Shown one piece after another: positions 50,306-58,197 of a stretch of DNA of 64,000 bases (position 1 is its first letter; the number at the start of each line of letters is the position of its first letter). Both the position numbers and the translations under genes were made by a program. The stretch is from JAOPZW01 sp963707695 (lineage in GTDB: Bacteria > Actinomycetota > Thermoleophilia > Solirubrobacterales > Solirubrobacteraceae). Location: the NCBI GenBank assembly GCA_963707695.1, contig CAVPQY010000002.1, positions 62,001 to 126,000 on the forward strand, in the 5' to 3' direction. Below the pieces are notes generated by a model. That model did not search any database. It saw only the letters and a list, made by a program, of their open reading frames with translations, and was not told the origin of the DNA.

Positions 50306-50986
50306 CTACGCGCCCAGGGCGCCGTCGACCGCCAGGGTCGCGCCGTTGACGTACGCCGCCTCGTCGGAGGCGAGGAAGGCCACGGCGGCGGCGACCTCCT
50401 CGGGGCGCCCGACGCGGCCGGCCGGGATCGCGCCGGCCAGGCTGCCGTCGAGCGACGCGGTCATGTCGGTCTCGATGACCCCGGGGGTCACCGCGTTGCA
50501 GGTGATGCCGCGCTTGGCCATCTCGCGCGCGACCGTCCGCGTGAAGCCCAGGAGCCCGGCCTTGGCGGCGACGTAGTTCGCCTGGCCCGGGTTCGCGCGC
50601 TCGGCGACGACCGACGACACGTTGACGATCCGGCCCCAGCGGGCCTTGAGCATGTCGTCGAGGGCCTGCTTCGTGCACTGGAAGGCCCCGGTGAGGTTCG
50701 TGGCCAGGACGGCGTCCCAGTCGTCGTCGGGCATGCGGATGGTCAGCCCGTCGCGCGCGATGCCGGCGTTGTTGACGAGGACGGCGACGGGGCCGAAGCG
50801 CGCGCGGACCTCCGCGAACGCGCGCACGACGTCCTGCGCGTCGGCGACGTCGGCCGGCACGTCGCCGCCCGTGCGCGCGACGGTCACGACCGTGCGCCCG
50901 TCGGCGCGCAGCCGGTCCGCGATCGCCGCGCCGATCCCGCGCGTGCCGCCCGTGACGACGCTCACGCCGTCCTCAGGCGCAGGCAT
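50306..50986 (-). CDS. fabG: 3-oxoacyl-ACP reductase
   Basis: A 226-residue SDR reducing the beta-keto group in FAS-II with NADPH. Motifs: TGGTRGIG at 12-19, NNAG at 72-75, catalytic Ser125, Tyr138 and Lys142 in YVAAKAG. Its ATG lies 14 nt inside the end of fabH, a tight overlap in the fab operon. Position between fabH and acpP supports the fatty acid role over other SDR functions. Confidence 0.93.
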   Translation of the reverse strand: MPAPEDGVSVVTGGTRGIGAAIADRLRADGRTVVTVARTGGDVPADVADAQDVVRAFAEVRARFGPVAVLVNNAGIARDGLTIRMPDDDWDAVLATNLTGAFQCTKQALDDMLKARWGRIVNVSSVVAERANPGQANYVAAKAGLLGFTRTVAREMAKRGITCNAVTPGVIETDMTASLDGSLAGAIPAGRVGRPEEVAAAVAFLASDEAAYVNGATLAVDGALGA

Positions 50987-52016
50987 GCACGCGCTCCTTG
51001 TAGCCGACGACGCCCGCGCCCCACACGAAGCCCGCGCCGAAGGCGGCCACGACGACGGTCATGCCCGGGCGCAGCCGGCCGTCGCGCTCGGCCTGGTGCA
51101 GCGCGAGCGGGATGGAGGCCGACGAGGTGTTGGCGACCCGCCCCACGTCCACGACGACGCGCTCGGAGGCGACGCCGAGGTCCGCCGCCGCCGCCTCGAT
51201 GATGCGCCGGTTGGCCTGGTGGGCGACGAAGAGGTCGACGTCGGCGACGGCGAGGCCCGCGCGGTCGAGGGCCTCGGCGGTGGCGTCGACCATCCGGCGC
51301 ACCGCGTGGCGGAAGACGGCCTGGCCCTGCATGCGCAGCTTGCGCTCGCCCAGCTCCGCGAACAGCAGGTCGGCCTGCTCGCCGTCTGATCCCAGCACGA
51401 AGCTGCCGCATCCGAGCTCGAGGTCGCCGCCCGCGACGACGACCGCACCGGCCCCGTCGCCGAAGAGCACGGCCGTGCCCCGGTCCTCGTGGTCGGTCAG
51501 GCGGCTCAGCGCCTCGGCCGCGCACACGAGCACGACGCCGGCGCGGCCGCTCTCGACGAGCGCGGCGGCCTGGTCGAGCGCGTAGAGGAATCCCGCGCAG
51601 GCGGCGTTGAGGTCGACGGCGCCGGCGTCGTGGGCCCCCAGGATGCGGGCGACCTCCGGGGCCAGCCCCGGGGTGATCCGGTCGGGGGTGATCGTGGTGA
51701 CGATGACCTGGTCGACCTCGGCCGCCTCGCGCCCCGCGTCGGCGAGCGCCTCCGCGCAGGCGGCGGCGGCGAGCGGCGCCAGCGGCTCGCCCGGGGCGAG
51801 GCGCCGGCGCTCGCGGATGCCGGTGCGCCGCTGGATCCAGGCGTCGTCCGTGTCGAGGACGCGCTCGAGGTCGCGGTTCGTGACGACCTGCGACGGCAGG
51901 GCGGCGCCGAGCCCGAACACGCCCGCGCGCAGGCCGGTGGGCCGGCGGGACGGCCGGCGGGGGCGCGGGACCGGGGCGGGGGCGCGGACCTCGTCGGCGC
52001 GCAGGACCGTGCTCAC
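50973..52016 (-). CDS. fabH: beta-ketoacyl-ACP synthase III
   Basis: A 347-residue initiating condensing enzyme joining acyl-CoA and malonyl-ACP. The triad is Cys140 in NAACAGFLY, His266 in HQANRR and Asn297 in ANTSSAS. A basic N-terminal extension of about 28 residues precedes the core. GTG start overlapping the fabD stop by 4 nt (GTGA). Confidence 0.94.
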   Translation of the reverse strand: MSTVLRADEVRAPAPVPRPRRPSRRPTGLRAGVFGLGAALPSQVVTNRDLERVLDTDDAWIQRRTGIRERRRLAPGEPLAPLAAAACAEALADAGREAAEVDQVIVTTITPDRITPGLAPEVARILGAHDAGAVDLNAACAGFLYALDQAAALVESGRAGVVLVCAAEALSRLTDHEDRGTAVLFGDGAGAVVVAGGDLELGCGSFVLGSDGEQADLLFAELGERKLRMQGQAVFRHAVRRMVDATAEALDRAGLAVADVDLFVAHQANRRIIEAAAADLGVASERVVVDVGRVANTSSASIPLALHQAERDGRLRPGMTVVVAAFGAGFVWGAGVVGYKERVHACA

Positions 52017-52861
52017 GCGGCCGCCAGCGTTCGCTTGACGAGGCTCGTCAGGACGGCCCCGGGCCCGAGCTCGACGAAGCGCTCGACCCCCGCGGCGCGG
52101 AGGGCCAGCAGCGTCTCGCGCCAGCGCACCGGCTTGAGCAGGTGGGCCGCGAGCTCCGCGCGGACGTCGATGAAGGGGGCGGCGCTGCCGTTCGCGAAGA
52201 CCGTGATGGTCGGCGGGTGCACGGGCGTGGCGTCCAGGGCGGCGGCCAGCCGCCCGGCGGCCGGCGCCATGAGCGGCGAGTGGAAGGCCCCGGAGACGTC
52301 GAGGCGCCGCGCGCGGGCCCCGGTCTCCTCCCGCGCGACCTCCTCGGCCGCGTCGAGCGCCTCGAGCGACCCGGACAGGACGAGCTGCCCCGGGGCGTTG
52401 TCGTTCGCGACGGTGAGGCCGAGGCGCTCGGCCAGGCCCGCGACGGCCTGTCCGTCGCCGCCCAGGAGGGCGAGCATGCCGCCCGGGTGCGCGCGGCCCG
52501 CGTCGTCCATGGCCGCGCCGCGCTCGGCCACCAGGCCGACGGCGTCCTCGAAGGCGATGGCACCGGCCGCCACGAGGGCCGCGTACTCCCCGAGCGAGTG
52601 GCCGGCGGCCGCGACGACGTCCTCCGGCCCGACCTCGGCGGCGTCGTCCTCGCCCTCGCCGCGGCGCCAGCCGTCCCACGCGGCGACGGAGCAGAGGAAG
52701 AGCGCGGGCTGCTGCGTGCGGGTCCCCTCGCCCAGGCGGGCGAACGGGTCGAACCCGAGGATCTCCAGCCCGCGCTCGAAGATCGGCATGGCGCGGTACG
52801 GCGCGTCCATCCCCTCGGCGTGGCTCCCCTGACCGGGGAAGAGCAGTGCGCTGGCCGCCAT
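52013..52861 (-). CDS. fabD: malonyl-CoA:ACP transacylase
   Basis: A 282-residue acyltransferase loading malonyl onto ACP. FPGQGSH is at the N-terminus, nucleophile Ser89 in GHSLGE and His194 in GAFHSPLM. First gene of the fab operon. The upstream 84 nt hold a long inverted repeat (52903-52930) and a TGCACTGT segment just before the start that may be the promoter. Confidence 0.93.
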   Translation of the reverse strand: MAASALLFPGQGSHAEGMDAPYRAMPIFERGLEILGFDPFARLGEGTRTQQPALFLCSVAAWDGWRRGEGEDDAAEVGPEDVVAAAGHSLGEYAALVAAGAIAFEDAVGLVAERGAAMDDAGRAHPGGMLALLGGDGQAVAGLAERLGLTVANDNAPGQLVLSGSLEALDAAEEVAREETGARARRLDVSGAFHSPLMAPAAGRLAAALDATPVHPPTITVFANGSAAPFIDVRAELAAHLLKPVRWRETLLALRAAGVERFVELGPGAVLTSLVKRTLAAA

Positions 52862-52902
52862 CGCGGACAGTGCACACCATCGCGGGCCGGGGGTTTCGGG
52901 GG

Positions 52903-52930
52903 TTCGACACGAGCCGGGGGCGGTGTCGAA
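52903..52930. promoter_or_regulatory. inverted repeat between crotonase and fabD: operator or terminator
   Basis: TTCGACAC / GTGTCGAA, perfect 8-bp arms with a 12-nt spacer. It begins 15 nt after the crotonase stop and lies 42-70 nt upstream of fabD, so it could end the crotonase transcript or be a regulator site for the fatty acid operon. Confidence 0.5.
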
Positions 52931-52945
52931 TGCGACGTTGGATCC

Positions 52946-53710
52946 CTAGAGGTCGTCGAAGGCCCCGTGACGGCCGTGCCCGGCGGCGAACCGGGCGGCC
53001 CCGTCGAGGGCCTCCGCGGCGACGACGGGCACGCCGCCGGCGAACTCCGCGGCGAGCGCCGCGTCGACGTCCAGGCCCTGGCCGCCGAGCGCCGAGCGCC
53101 GGTCGGCGCGCAGGCACCGCTGCGGGAAGCGGGCGAGCTCGGCCGCCAGCTGCTCGGCCGCCTCACGGGCCGTGCCGGTCGGCACGACGCGCGTCGCCAG
53201 CCCGATCCGCTCCGCCTCGGCCGCCTCGACCGGGCGGCCGGTGAGGATGAGGTCGAGGGCGCGGGCGAGGCCGATGAGGCGCGGCAGGCGGACCGTGCCG
53301 CCGTCGATGAGGGGAACGCCCCACCGTCGGCAGAAGACCCCGAGCACCGCGTCCTCCTCCATGACGCGCAGGTCGCACCACAGGGCGAGCTCGAGGCCAC
53401 CGGCGACCGCGTGCCCGGCGATCGCGGCGATGACCGGCTTGCCGAGCGCCAGGCGGCTCGGCCCCATCGGGCCGTCGCCCTCCGCGTCCAGGCGGTTGCC
53501 GCGGCCCTCCCCGATGGCCTTGAGGTCGGCCCCGGCGCAGAAGGTCCCGCCGGCGCCGTGGAGGACGGCGACGGCCGCCTCGTCGTCGGCGTCGAAGGCG
53601 CGGAACGCGTCGGCCAGCGCCTGCGCGGTCGGGCCGTCGACGGCGTTGCGGGCCTCGGGCCGGTCGAGGACGACCGTCGTGACGGGCCCCTGGCGCTCCA
53701 CGCGGACCAT
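52946..53710 (-). CDS. enoyl-CoA hydratase/isomerase (crotonase family)
   Basis: A 254-residue crotonase. The oxyanion-hole segments AGGTFCAGADLKAI and IAGHAVAGGLELAL are present, while the second catalytic Glu position reads DGGTVRLPR, as in many actinobacterial EchA proteins with uncertain hydratase activity. Likely acts on acyl-CoA in beta-oxidation or related metabolism. A TAGCGT element ends 7 nt before the ATG, so it is transcribed on its own, upstream of the fab operon. Confidence 0.88.
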   Translation of the reverse strand: MVRVERQGPVTTVVLDRPEARNAVDGPTAQALADAFRAFDADDEAAVAVLHGAGGTFCAGADLKAIGEGRGNRLDAEGDGPMGPSRLALGKPVIAAIAGHAVAGGLELALWCDLRVMEEDAVLGVFCRRWGVPLIDGGTVRLPRLIGLARALDLILTGRPVEAAEAERIGLATRVVPTGTAREAAEQLAAELARFPQRCLRADRRSALGGQGLDVDAALAAEFAGGVPVVAAEALDGAARFAAGHGRHGAFDDL

Positions 53711-53717
53711 GGGCCGG

Positions 53718-53723
53718 ACGCTA
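53718..53723 (-). promoter_or_regulatory. -10 element of the crotonase gene
   Basis: TAGCGT on the minus strand ends 7 nt before the ATG at 53710; leaderless start predicted. Confidence 0.5.
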
Positions 53724-53779
53724 TCGGCCCGGCACGCCCGCCGCCCGCGCCGGGATGGCCTCCTCGCGGCGGTGCGCCC

Positions 53780-54070
53780 TCATGGCGCCCACCCGGGCCA
53801 GGGGCGCTCGCGCGCCTCGGCGACCGCGTGCGCGAGGGCCTGCTCCGGCGCCGCCGGGAGCACGGCGACGGGCTGCGTCGCGGCCGGGAAGAGCGGAAGG
53901 CCGAGCACCTCGGCCGGACCGGCCGTGCGATCGATCGCGCCGGCGCAGCACGGGCACGCCTCGCGGCTGGCGGCCTCCGCCGGCGTGAAGCGCAGGCGGC
54001 AGCGCGTGCAGCGCGCATGGCCCGCGGCGCGCGGGGCGGGCAGGACGCGGTCGTCGCCCTGGTCAGGCAC
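53780..54070 (-). CDS. small zinc-ribbon hypothetical protein
   Basis: A 96-residue protein with two cysteine pairs, ARCTRCRLRF and ACPCCAG, spaced like a zinc ribbon, followed by an Ala/Pro-rich C-terminal half with VAEARERPWPGW. GTG start overlapping the stop of the upstream small gene by 8 nt, so the two form an operon. No family recognised; may bind zinc and another macromolecule. Confidence 0.55.
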   Translation of the reverse strand: MPDQGDDRVLPAPRAAGHARCTRCRLRFTPAEAASREACPCCAGAIDRTAGPAEVLGLPLFPAATQPVAVLPAAPEQALAHAVAEARERPWPGWAP

Positions 54071-54341
54071 GGGCGGAGCGCTCGGCCTCGAGGGCGGCGC
54101 CGAGCCGCGGGTGGGCCCGGGCGCCCTCGGTCCGGTGTCGGCGCCCGCGGAACCCGCGCCGCCGCAGGCGCCCGTCGCGGTCGGCCTCGATCACGCCCAG
54201 GGAGTGGCGCGTGAAGCCGGGCGTCGACGGGGCGGCGTCCGGCACGGCCGGCGCCTCGGTGCGCGGCGCGTGGAGCGGGGGCAGCGCGACCTCCACGGCG
54301 ACGAGGGTCGCGGTGGGCGGCCTCAGCGGCTGGGTCTGCAT
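54063..54341 (-). CDS. small hypothetical protein, 92 residues
   Basis: Begins MQTQPLRPPTATLVAVEVAL; the middle is Pro/Ala-rich and the C-terminal third strongly basic (RDGRLRRRGFRGRRHRTEG). GGAAGG lies about 8 nt before the ATG. It overlaps the zinc-ribbon gene by 8 nt. Coding status is moderately supported by the overlap pattern and the ribosome site; function unknown. Confidence 0.45.
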   Translation of the reverse strand: MQTQPLRPPTATLVAVEVALPPLHAPRTEAPAVPDAAPSTPGFTRHSLGVIEADRDGRLRRRGFRGRRHRTEGARAHPRLGAALEAERSARA

Positions 54342-54478
54342 GGCGGGACCTTCCCGAGGGGCCGGACGCGTGCTGCGGCGCCCGGCGGCTCTGTGGGCGG
54401 ATGGCTCCCGCGTCGCTGCGCGAGCGGTGGGCTTGCCCTGTCCTCCGAGGGTACTCGCTCCGGAGGGCCCCGCCCGGG

Positions 54479-54484
54479 TAACCG
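54479..54484 (+). promoter_or_regulatory. -10-like element of the YihY gene
   Basis: TAACCG ends 6 nt before the ATG at 54491. A CCTCCG...CGGAGG inverted repeat lies about 25 nt further upstream. Confidence 0.35.
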
Positions 54485-54490
54485 TGGCGG

Positions 54491-55378
54491 ATGGGGCACG
54501 CCGTCGCCGTCGTGAAACGCACGCTGAAGTCGTTCTACGACGACCAGATGACCCACCACGCGGCGGCGCTCACGTACTACTCGCTCATGTCGCTGTTCCC
54601 GGCCGCGCTGCTGGCCGTCTCGCTGCTCGGGCTCATCGGCCAGTACCCGGAGACCTACGACGCGATCCTCGGCTACCTGCGCGAGGTCGCGCCGCCGTCG
54701 GTCGTCGTGCCGCTCGACAGCTCGCTGCGGGGCGCGCTGCAGCACAAGGGCACCGCGGCCAGCGGCGTCGTCATCAGCGTCGCGGTCGCGCTGTACGGGA
54801 CCACCGGCGTGCTCGAGGCGGCGCGGCGGGCGCTCAACGTCGTCTTCGAGGTCGACGGCGGGCGGAGCTTCGTGCGCCGGAAGGTCATCGACGTCGCGTC
54901 GACGGCCGTGCTGCTCGTCCTCGTCCTCGTGACCCTGGTCCTGGCCTTCGTCGGAGGCGGCTTCGCGGAGGACCTGCTCGGCTTCCTGGGCCTCGGCCCG
55001 GCCGTCGTGCGCGCCTGGGACCTCGCCCGCTGGCCGGCCGCCGTGCTCGTGGCGATGGTCGTCTTCGCCTACGTCTACTACGTGACGCCCGACGTGCAGC
55101 AGCGCTCGTTCCGCTGGGTCACGCCGGGCGCCGTCGTCGGCGTCCTGCTCTGGCTCGCGGCGTCGCTGGGGTTCGCGACGTACCTCAACCGGGTCGCCGA
55201 CGTGGGCGCCGCGTACGGCGCCTTCGCGGGCGCGATCGTCCTGCTCGCGTGGCTGTGGCTCACGAACGTCGCGCTGCTCTTCGGCGCCGAGCTCAACGCG
55301 GAGATCGAGCGCGAGAAGGAGCTCGGCGAGGGCGTCCCCGAGCCCGAGACGCTCAACCGCCCGGTCCGGCCGGCCTGA
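54491..55378 (+). CDS. YihY/BrkB-family inner-membrane protein
   Basis: A 295-residue membrane protein with about six helices. Family hallmarks: MTHHAAALTYYSLMSLFPAALL at the N-terminus, LYGTTGVLEAARRALNVVFE, and a C-terminal GAAYGAFAGAIVLLAWLWLTN region. YihY was once called RNase BN, which is now considered wrong; its transport or other role is unknown. The C-terminus is acidic and cytoplasmic. Converges on the ThyX-like gene. Confidence 0.87.
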   Translation: MGHAVAVVKRTLKSFYDDQMTHHAAALTYYSLMSLFPAALLAVSLLGLIGQYPETYDAILGYLREVAPPSVVVPLDSSLRGALQHKGTAASGVVISVAVALYGTTGVLEAARRALNVVFEVDGGRSFVRRKVIDVASTAVLLVLVLVTLVLAFVGGGFAEDLLGFLGLGPAVVRAWDLARWPAAVLVAMVVFAYVYYVTPDVQQRSFRWVTPGAVVGVLLWLAASLGFATYLNRVADVGAAYGAFAGAIVLLAWLWLTNVALLFGAELNAEIEREKELGEGVPEPETLNRPVRPA

Positions 55379-55442
55379 AGCCGGAGCCGCCGGACGCGGC
55401 CGGGCGCCCGACCGTCATCTCGCCGGCCGCGCCCGCGCGCCG

Positions 55443-57056
55443 TCAGCCGCCGGGCGCGCCCGCGCGCCGCCGCTCCGTGCGCATCTCGCTGAGGATGCGC
55501 TCCAGGCGCGGCTCGGCGGCCGTGTCGACGTGCGTCATCGCGGCCGCGACGGCGGGGTGGACCTCGCCGATCTGGCGGTGGAGCTCGTGGGCCACCGCGC
55601 GGTAGCTCGGGTGCCCCTCGCGCCCCGAGCGCAGCTCGATGAGCTGCATGGCCTCGCGCGCGTTGAGGTCCAGGACGAACCGGATCCGGTAGCCGAGGCA
55701 CAGCGCGTAGGTCGCCTCGCGCTCGCGGCCGTCGGCGGCCAGGCGCTCCCACTCGGTCCGCGAGACGTCGAGCGCGCGGCGGTAGGCGTCCCCGCAGCCG
55801 GCGGCGTCGACCTCCTCGGGCACGCCGGCGCCCAGGTGGGGCGTCAGGCGCTGCCACTGCACCGTCAGCAGCCGGTGGCGCTGGAGGTCGCGGAAGGCGC
55901 CGTAGTCGGCGACGACCTCGAAGCGGTAGCGCAGCGCCTCGAACCCGCGGCCGGGGCGGTGGCGGCGGTTCTCGCGCGCGCCCACGAGGTCGCGCAGCAT
56001 CGACGCTCGCTCCTCCGCGCCGAGGGCGGCCAGCCGCAGGCGCGCGGTCTCCTCGTCGACGCCCGCGGCCTCGAAGAGCAGCGCGGCCAGCAGCTGCTCC
56101 TCGTCGCCGTCGACGTGGAGCAGGCGCACGGAGGGGCCGGCGTCGCGCGCCGCGGCCGTGGCGTGGTCGAGGCCCAGGCGCGCCGCCCAGCGGTCGGCGG
56201 CCGCCTCGCGCTCCCGCAGGTAGTCCACCCACACGCCGCCGCGCTCGGGGCGCTCGACCCGCGCGACGAACGACGGCATGACGGCCTGGACCGCCTCGAG
56301 CACCATCCGCCCGTAGGCGCGCGCCTCGGGCAGCGGATGGGCCAGCAGGTGCAGGACGAGCTGCTCGTAGGCCTGGCCCGAGGCGTAGATGCCCATGTGC
56401 GACAGCGACGCCGCCGGCAGCAGGCCGCGCAGGAGGTCCAGCGCCTTGGCCTGCACGGCGCGGCGGTGCGCCGCCGCCGACTGCCCCTCGGGCGCCGGGA
56501 AGGTCGCCTCCACCCACGCCGCCACCGCCGGCAGCGAGGTGGCGTAGACCCCGAAGAGCTCGTCCATGGCCGCGGCGTAGGCGGGCCCCAGCGACGGGTC
56601 GCGGAAGTAGCGGAAGCCGCCGCCGGGCATGGGCGCGTCGTAGGCGATGTAGCGCGTGGACTGCTCGAGGTAGGAGGCCAGCCGCGGGCGCTGCAGGACC
56701 TTCGTCAGCACGTTCGAGACCCATTCGCAGGCGACGTGCGCGCCGCCGAGCTGGGCCACCGAGTCGTCGCCGTAGCCCAGGAAGATCCGGTCGTAGAGCT
56801 GTGCGGCGCGGGAGTCGCCGGCGGCCTCGGCGGCCGCGGCCCGGTCGGCGGGAACCCCGGCCGGGACGTCGTCGGCGAACTCGTCGAGGAACAGCCGCCG
56901 CAGCGTGCCCGGGTACCGCGAGTAGCGCGCGAAGAGCGCGCCCTTGACGGTCTCGGGCAGCCCGACGAGCGCGAACACCGGGCGGTCGAGGTTCGTGACG
57001 TGCGGGGCCAGGAGGGCGCGCTCGTCGGCGCTGAAGGTCTCGGCGGGGTGCTCCAC
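55443..57056 (-). CDS. tandem two-domain ThyX-like flavoprotein
   Basis: A 537-residue protein made of two ThyX (FAD-dependent thymidylate synthase) folds, about 1-270 and 290-537, twice the usual length. The ThyX signature RHRxxSxNExSxRY is split and degenerate: the first domain has QRPRLASYLEQSTRY (122-136), keeping the Ser and the last Arg-Tyr but with RPR, and the second has LQRHRLLTVQWQR (391-403), keeping RHR but losing the rest. The halves may jointly form one active site, or the protein may have another role. GTG start. Divergent from the sulfate operon. Confidence 0.8.
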   Translation of the reverse strand: MEHPAETFSADERALLAPHVTNLDRPVFALVGLPETVKGALFARYSRYPGTLRRLFLDEFADDVPAGVPADRAAAAEAAGDSRAAQLYDRIFLGYGDDSVAQLGGAHVACEWVSNVLTKVLQRPRLASYLEQSTRYIAYDAPMPGGGFRYFRDPSLGPAYAAAMDELFGVYATSLPAVAAWVEATFPAPEGQSAAAHRRAVQAKALDLLRGLLPAASLSHMGIYASGQAYEQLVLHLLAHPLPEARAYGRMVLEAVQAVMPSFVARVERPERGGVWVDYLREREAAADRWAARLGLDHATAAARDAGPSVRLLHVDGDEEQLLAALLFEAAGVDEETARLRLAALGAEERASMLRDLVGARENRRHRPGRGFEALRYRFEVVADYGAFRDLQRHRLLTVQWQRLTPHLGAGVPEEVDAAGCGDAYRRALDVSRTEWERLAADGREREATYALCLGYRIRFVLDLNAREAMQLIELRSGREGHPSYRAVAHELHRQIGEVHPAVAAAMTHVDTAAEPRLERILSEMRTERRRAGAPGG

Positions 57057-57094
57057 GGGGCGCCGCAGGCTACCCTCCTGACCGGTTCTCTACT

Positions 57095-57158
57095 AAGCCA
57101 GTCGGGAACGTGTATCGTGCCGGATCCCGACAAAGCCAGTCGGGATAAGCCAGTATCC
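57095..57158. promoter_or_regulatory. repeated operator-like elements of the sulfate uptake operon
   Basis: Three copies of AAGCCAGT start at 57095, 57133 and 57147; the first two extend to AAGCCAGTCGGGA. The second is part of a perfect 8-bp inverted repeat ATCCCGAC / GTCGGGAT (57124-57146), and GGATA / TATCC (57143-57158) forms another. They bracket a -10 element TATCGT at 57113-57118. A sulfur-status regulator, perhaps the Rrf2 protein encoded at 62261, is a candidate ligand. Confidence 0.55.
57113..57118 (+). promoter_or_regulatory. -10 element of the sulfate uptake operon
   Basis: TATCGT lies between the first and second AAGCCAGT repeats, predicting transcription start near 57125 and a leader of about 55 nt. 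Confidence 0.45.
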
Positions 57159-57180
57159 GCTCCCGAGAGGACTCCCCACC

Positions 57181-58197
57181 GTGAAGGCCCGCACGTCGCT
57201 CCCCACCCTGCTCGCCGCCCTCGTCGCGCTCCTCGTCGCCGGCTGCGGCGGCGCCTCCGACTCGAAGGACTCCTCGAGCGGCGGGTCCTCGGGCTCGGGC
57301 TCGGGCAAGCTCGCGCTCGTCGCCTACTCGACCCCGCAGGTGGTCTACGACGAGGTCGTCCCCGCCTTCGAGAAGACGCCGGCGGGCAAGGGCACGACGT
57401 TCTCCCAGTCCTACGGCGCCTCGGGGGAGCAGAGCCGCGCGGTCGAGGGCGGCCTGCCGGCCGACGTCGTCGCCTTCTCGCTCGCACCCGACGTCGACCG
57501 CCTCGTGAAGGCCGACCTCGTCGCGTCCGACTGGGACAAGACCGCGACCGACGGCTTCGTCTCGAAGTCCGTCGTCGTGTTCATCACGCGCAAGGGCAAC
57601 CCCAAGGGCATCAAGACCTGGGACGACCTCCTCAAGCCCGGGGTGGAGGTCGTGACGCCCAACCCGTTCACGTCCGGCGCCGCGAAGTGGAACCTGCTCG
57701 CCGGCTATGGGAAGCAGGGGGACGTCGGCTACCTGCAGAAGCTCATCAAGGACCACGTGAAGGTCCAGCCCAAGTCCGGGCGCGAGGCGCTGCAGACCTT
57801 CACGTCGGGCACCGGCGACGTCCTGCTCTCCTACGAGAACGAGGCCGTGACCGCCCAGAAGAAGGGCCAGGACGTCGACTACACGATCCCCGATCAGACC
57901 ATCCTCATCGAGAACCCGATCGCGGTGTCGGCGAAGTCCAAGTCGCCCGAGAAGGCCCAGGCCTTCGTCGACTACGCCACGTCGCGCCCGGCGCAGGAGG
58001 TCTTCGCGTCCTGGGGCTACCGCCCCGTGCTCGCCGACGTCCTGCAGGAGCACGCCAAGGAGTTCCCGACCCCGAGCGGCCTGTTCACGATCCGCGACAT
58101 CGGCGGCTGGGACAAGATCAACGACGAGCTCTTCGACCCCGCCACCGGCTCGGTGGCCAAGATCGAGCAGAGCGCGGGGGTCTCCACTGACAAGTGA
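57181..58197 (+). CDS. sbp: sulfate/thiosulfate-binding lipoprotein
   Basis: A 338-residue periplasmic-binding-type lipoprotein (lipobox LVAGC near residue 21, then a Ser/Gly linker). The type II binding fold of Sbp/CysP is clear: VVYDEVVPAF, SYGASGEQSRAV, VTPNPFTSGAAKWNLL and SYENEAV segments contribute to the anion pocket. First gene of the sulfate ABC operon sbp-cysT-cysW-cysA. GTG start. Confidence 0.92.
   Translation: MKARTSLPTLLAALVALLVAGCGGASDSKDSSSGGSSGSGSGKLALVAYSTPQVVYDEVVPAFEKTPAGKGTTFSQSYGASGEQSRAVEGGLPADVVAFSLAPDVDRLVKADLVASDWDKTATDGFVSKSVVVFITRKGNPKGIKTWDDLLKPGVEVVTPNPFTSGAAKWNLLAGYGKQGDVGYLQKLIKDHVKVQPKSGREALQTFTSGTGDVLLSYENEAVTAQKKGQDVDYTIPDQTILIENPIAVSAKSKSPEKAQAFVDYATSRPAQEVFASWGYRPVLADVLQEHAKEFPTPSGLFTIRDIGGWDKINDELFDPATGSVAKIEQSAGVSTDK

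Noticed and set aside
54491..55378. Ribonuclease BN
   Set aside because: YihY proteins carried this name historically, but the protein is a multi-pass membrane protein without nuclease motifs.
57061..57180. Possible SAM or other riboswitch upstream of sbp
   Set aside because: The inverted repeats are simple hairpins, the region before the start is short, and no conserved riboswitch core is recognisable; protein operators fit better.
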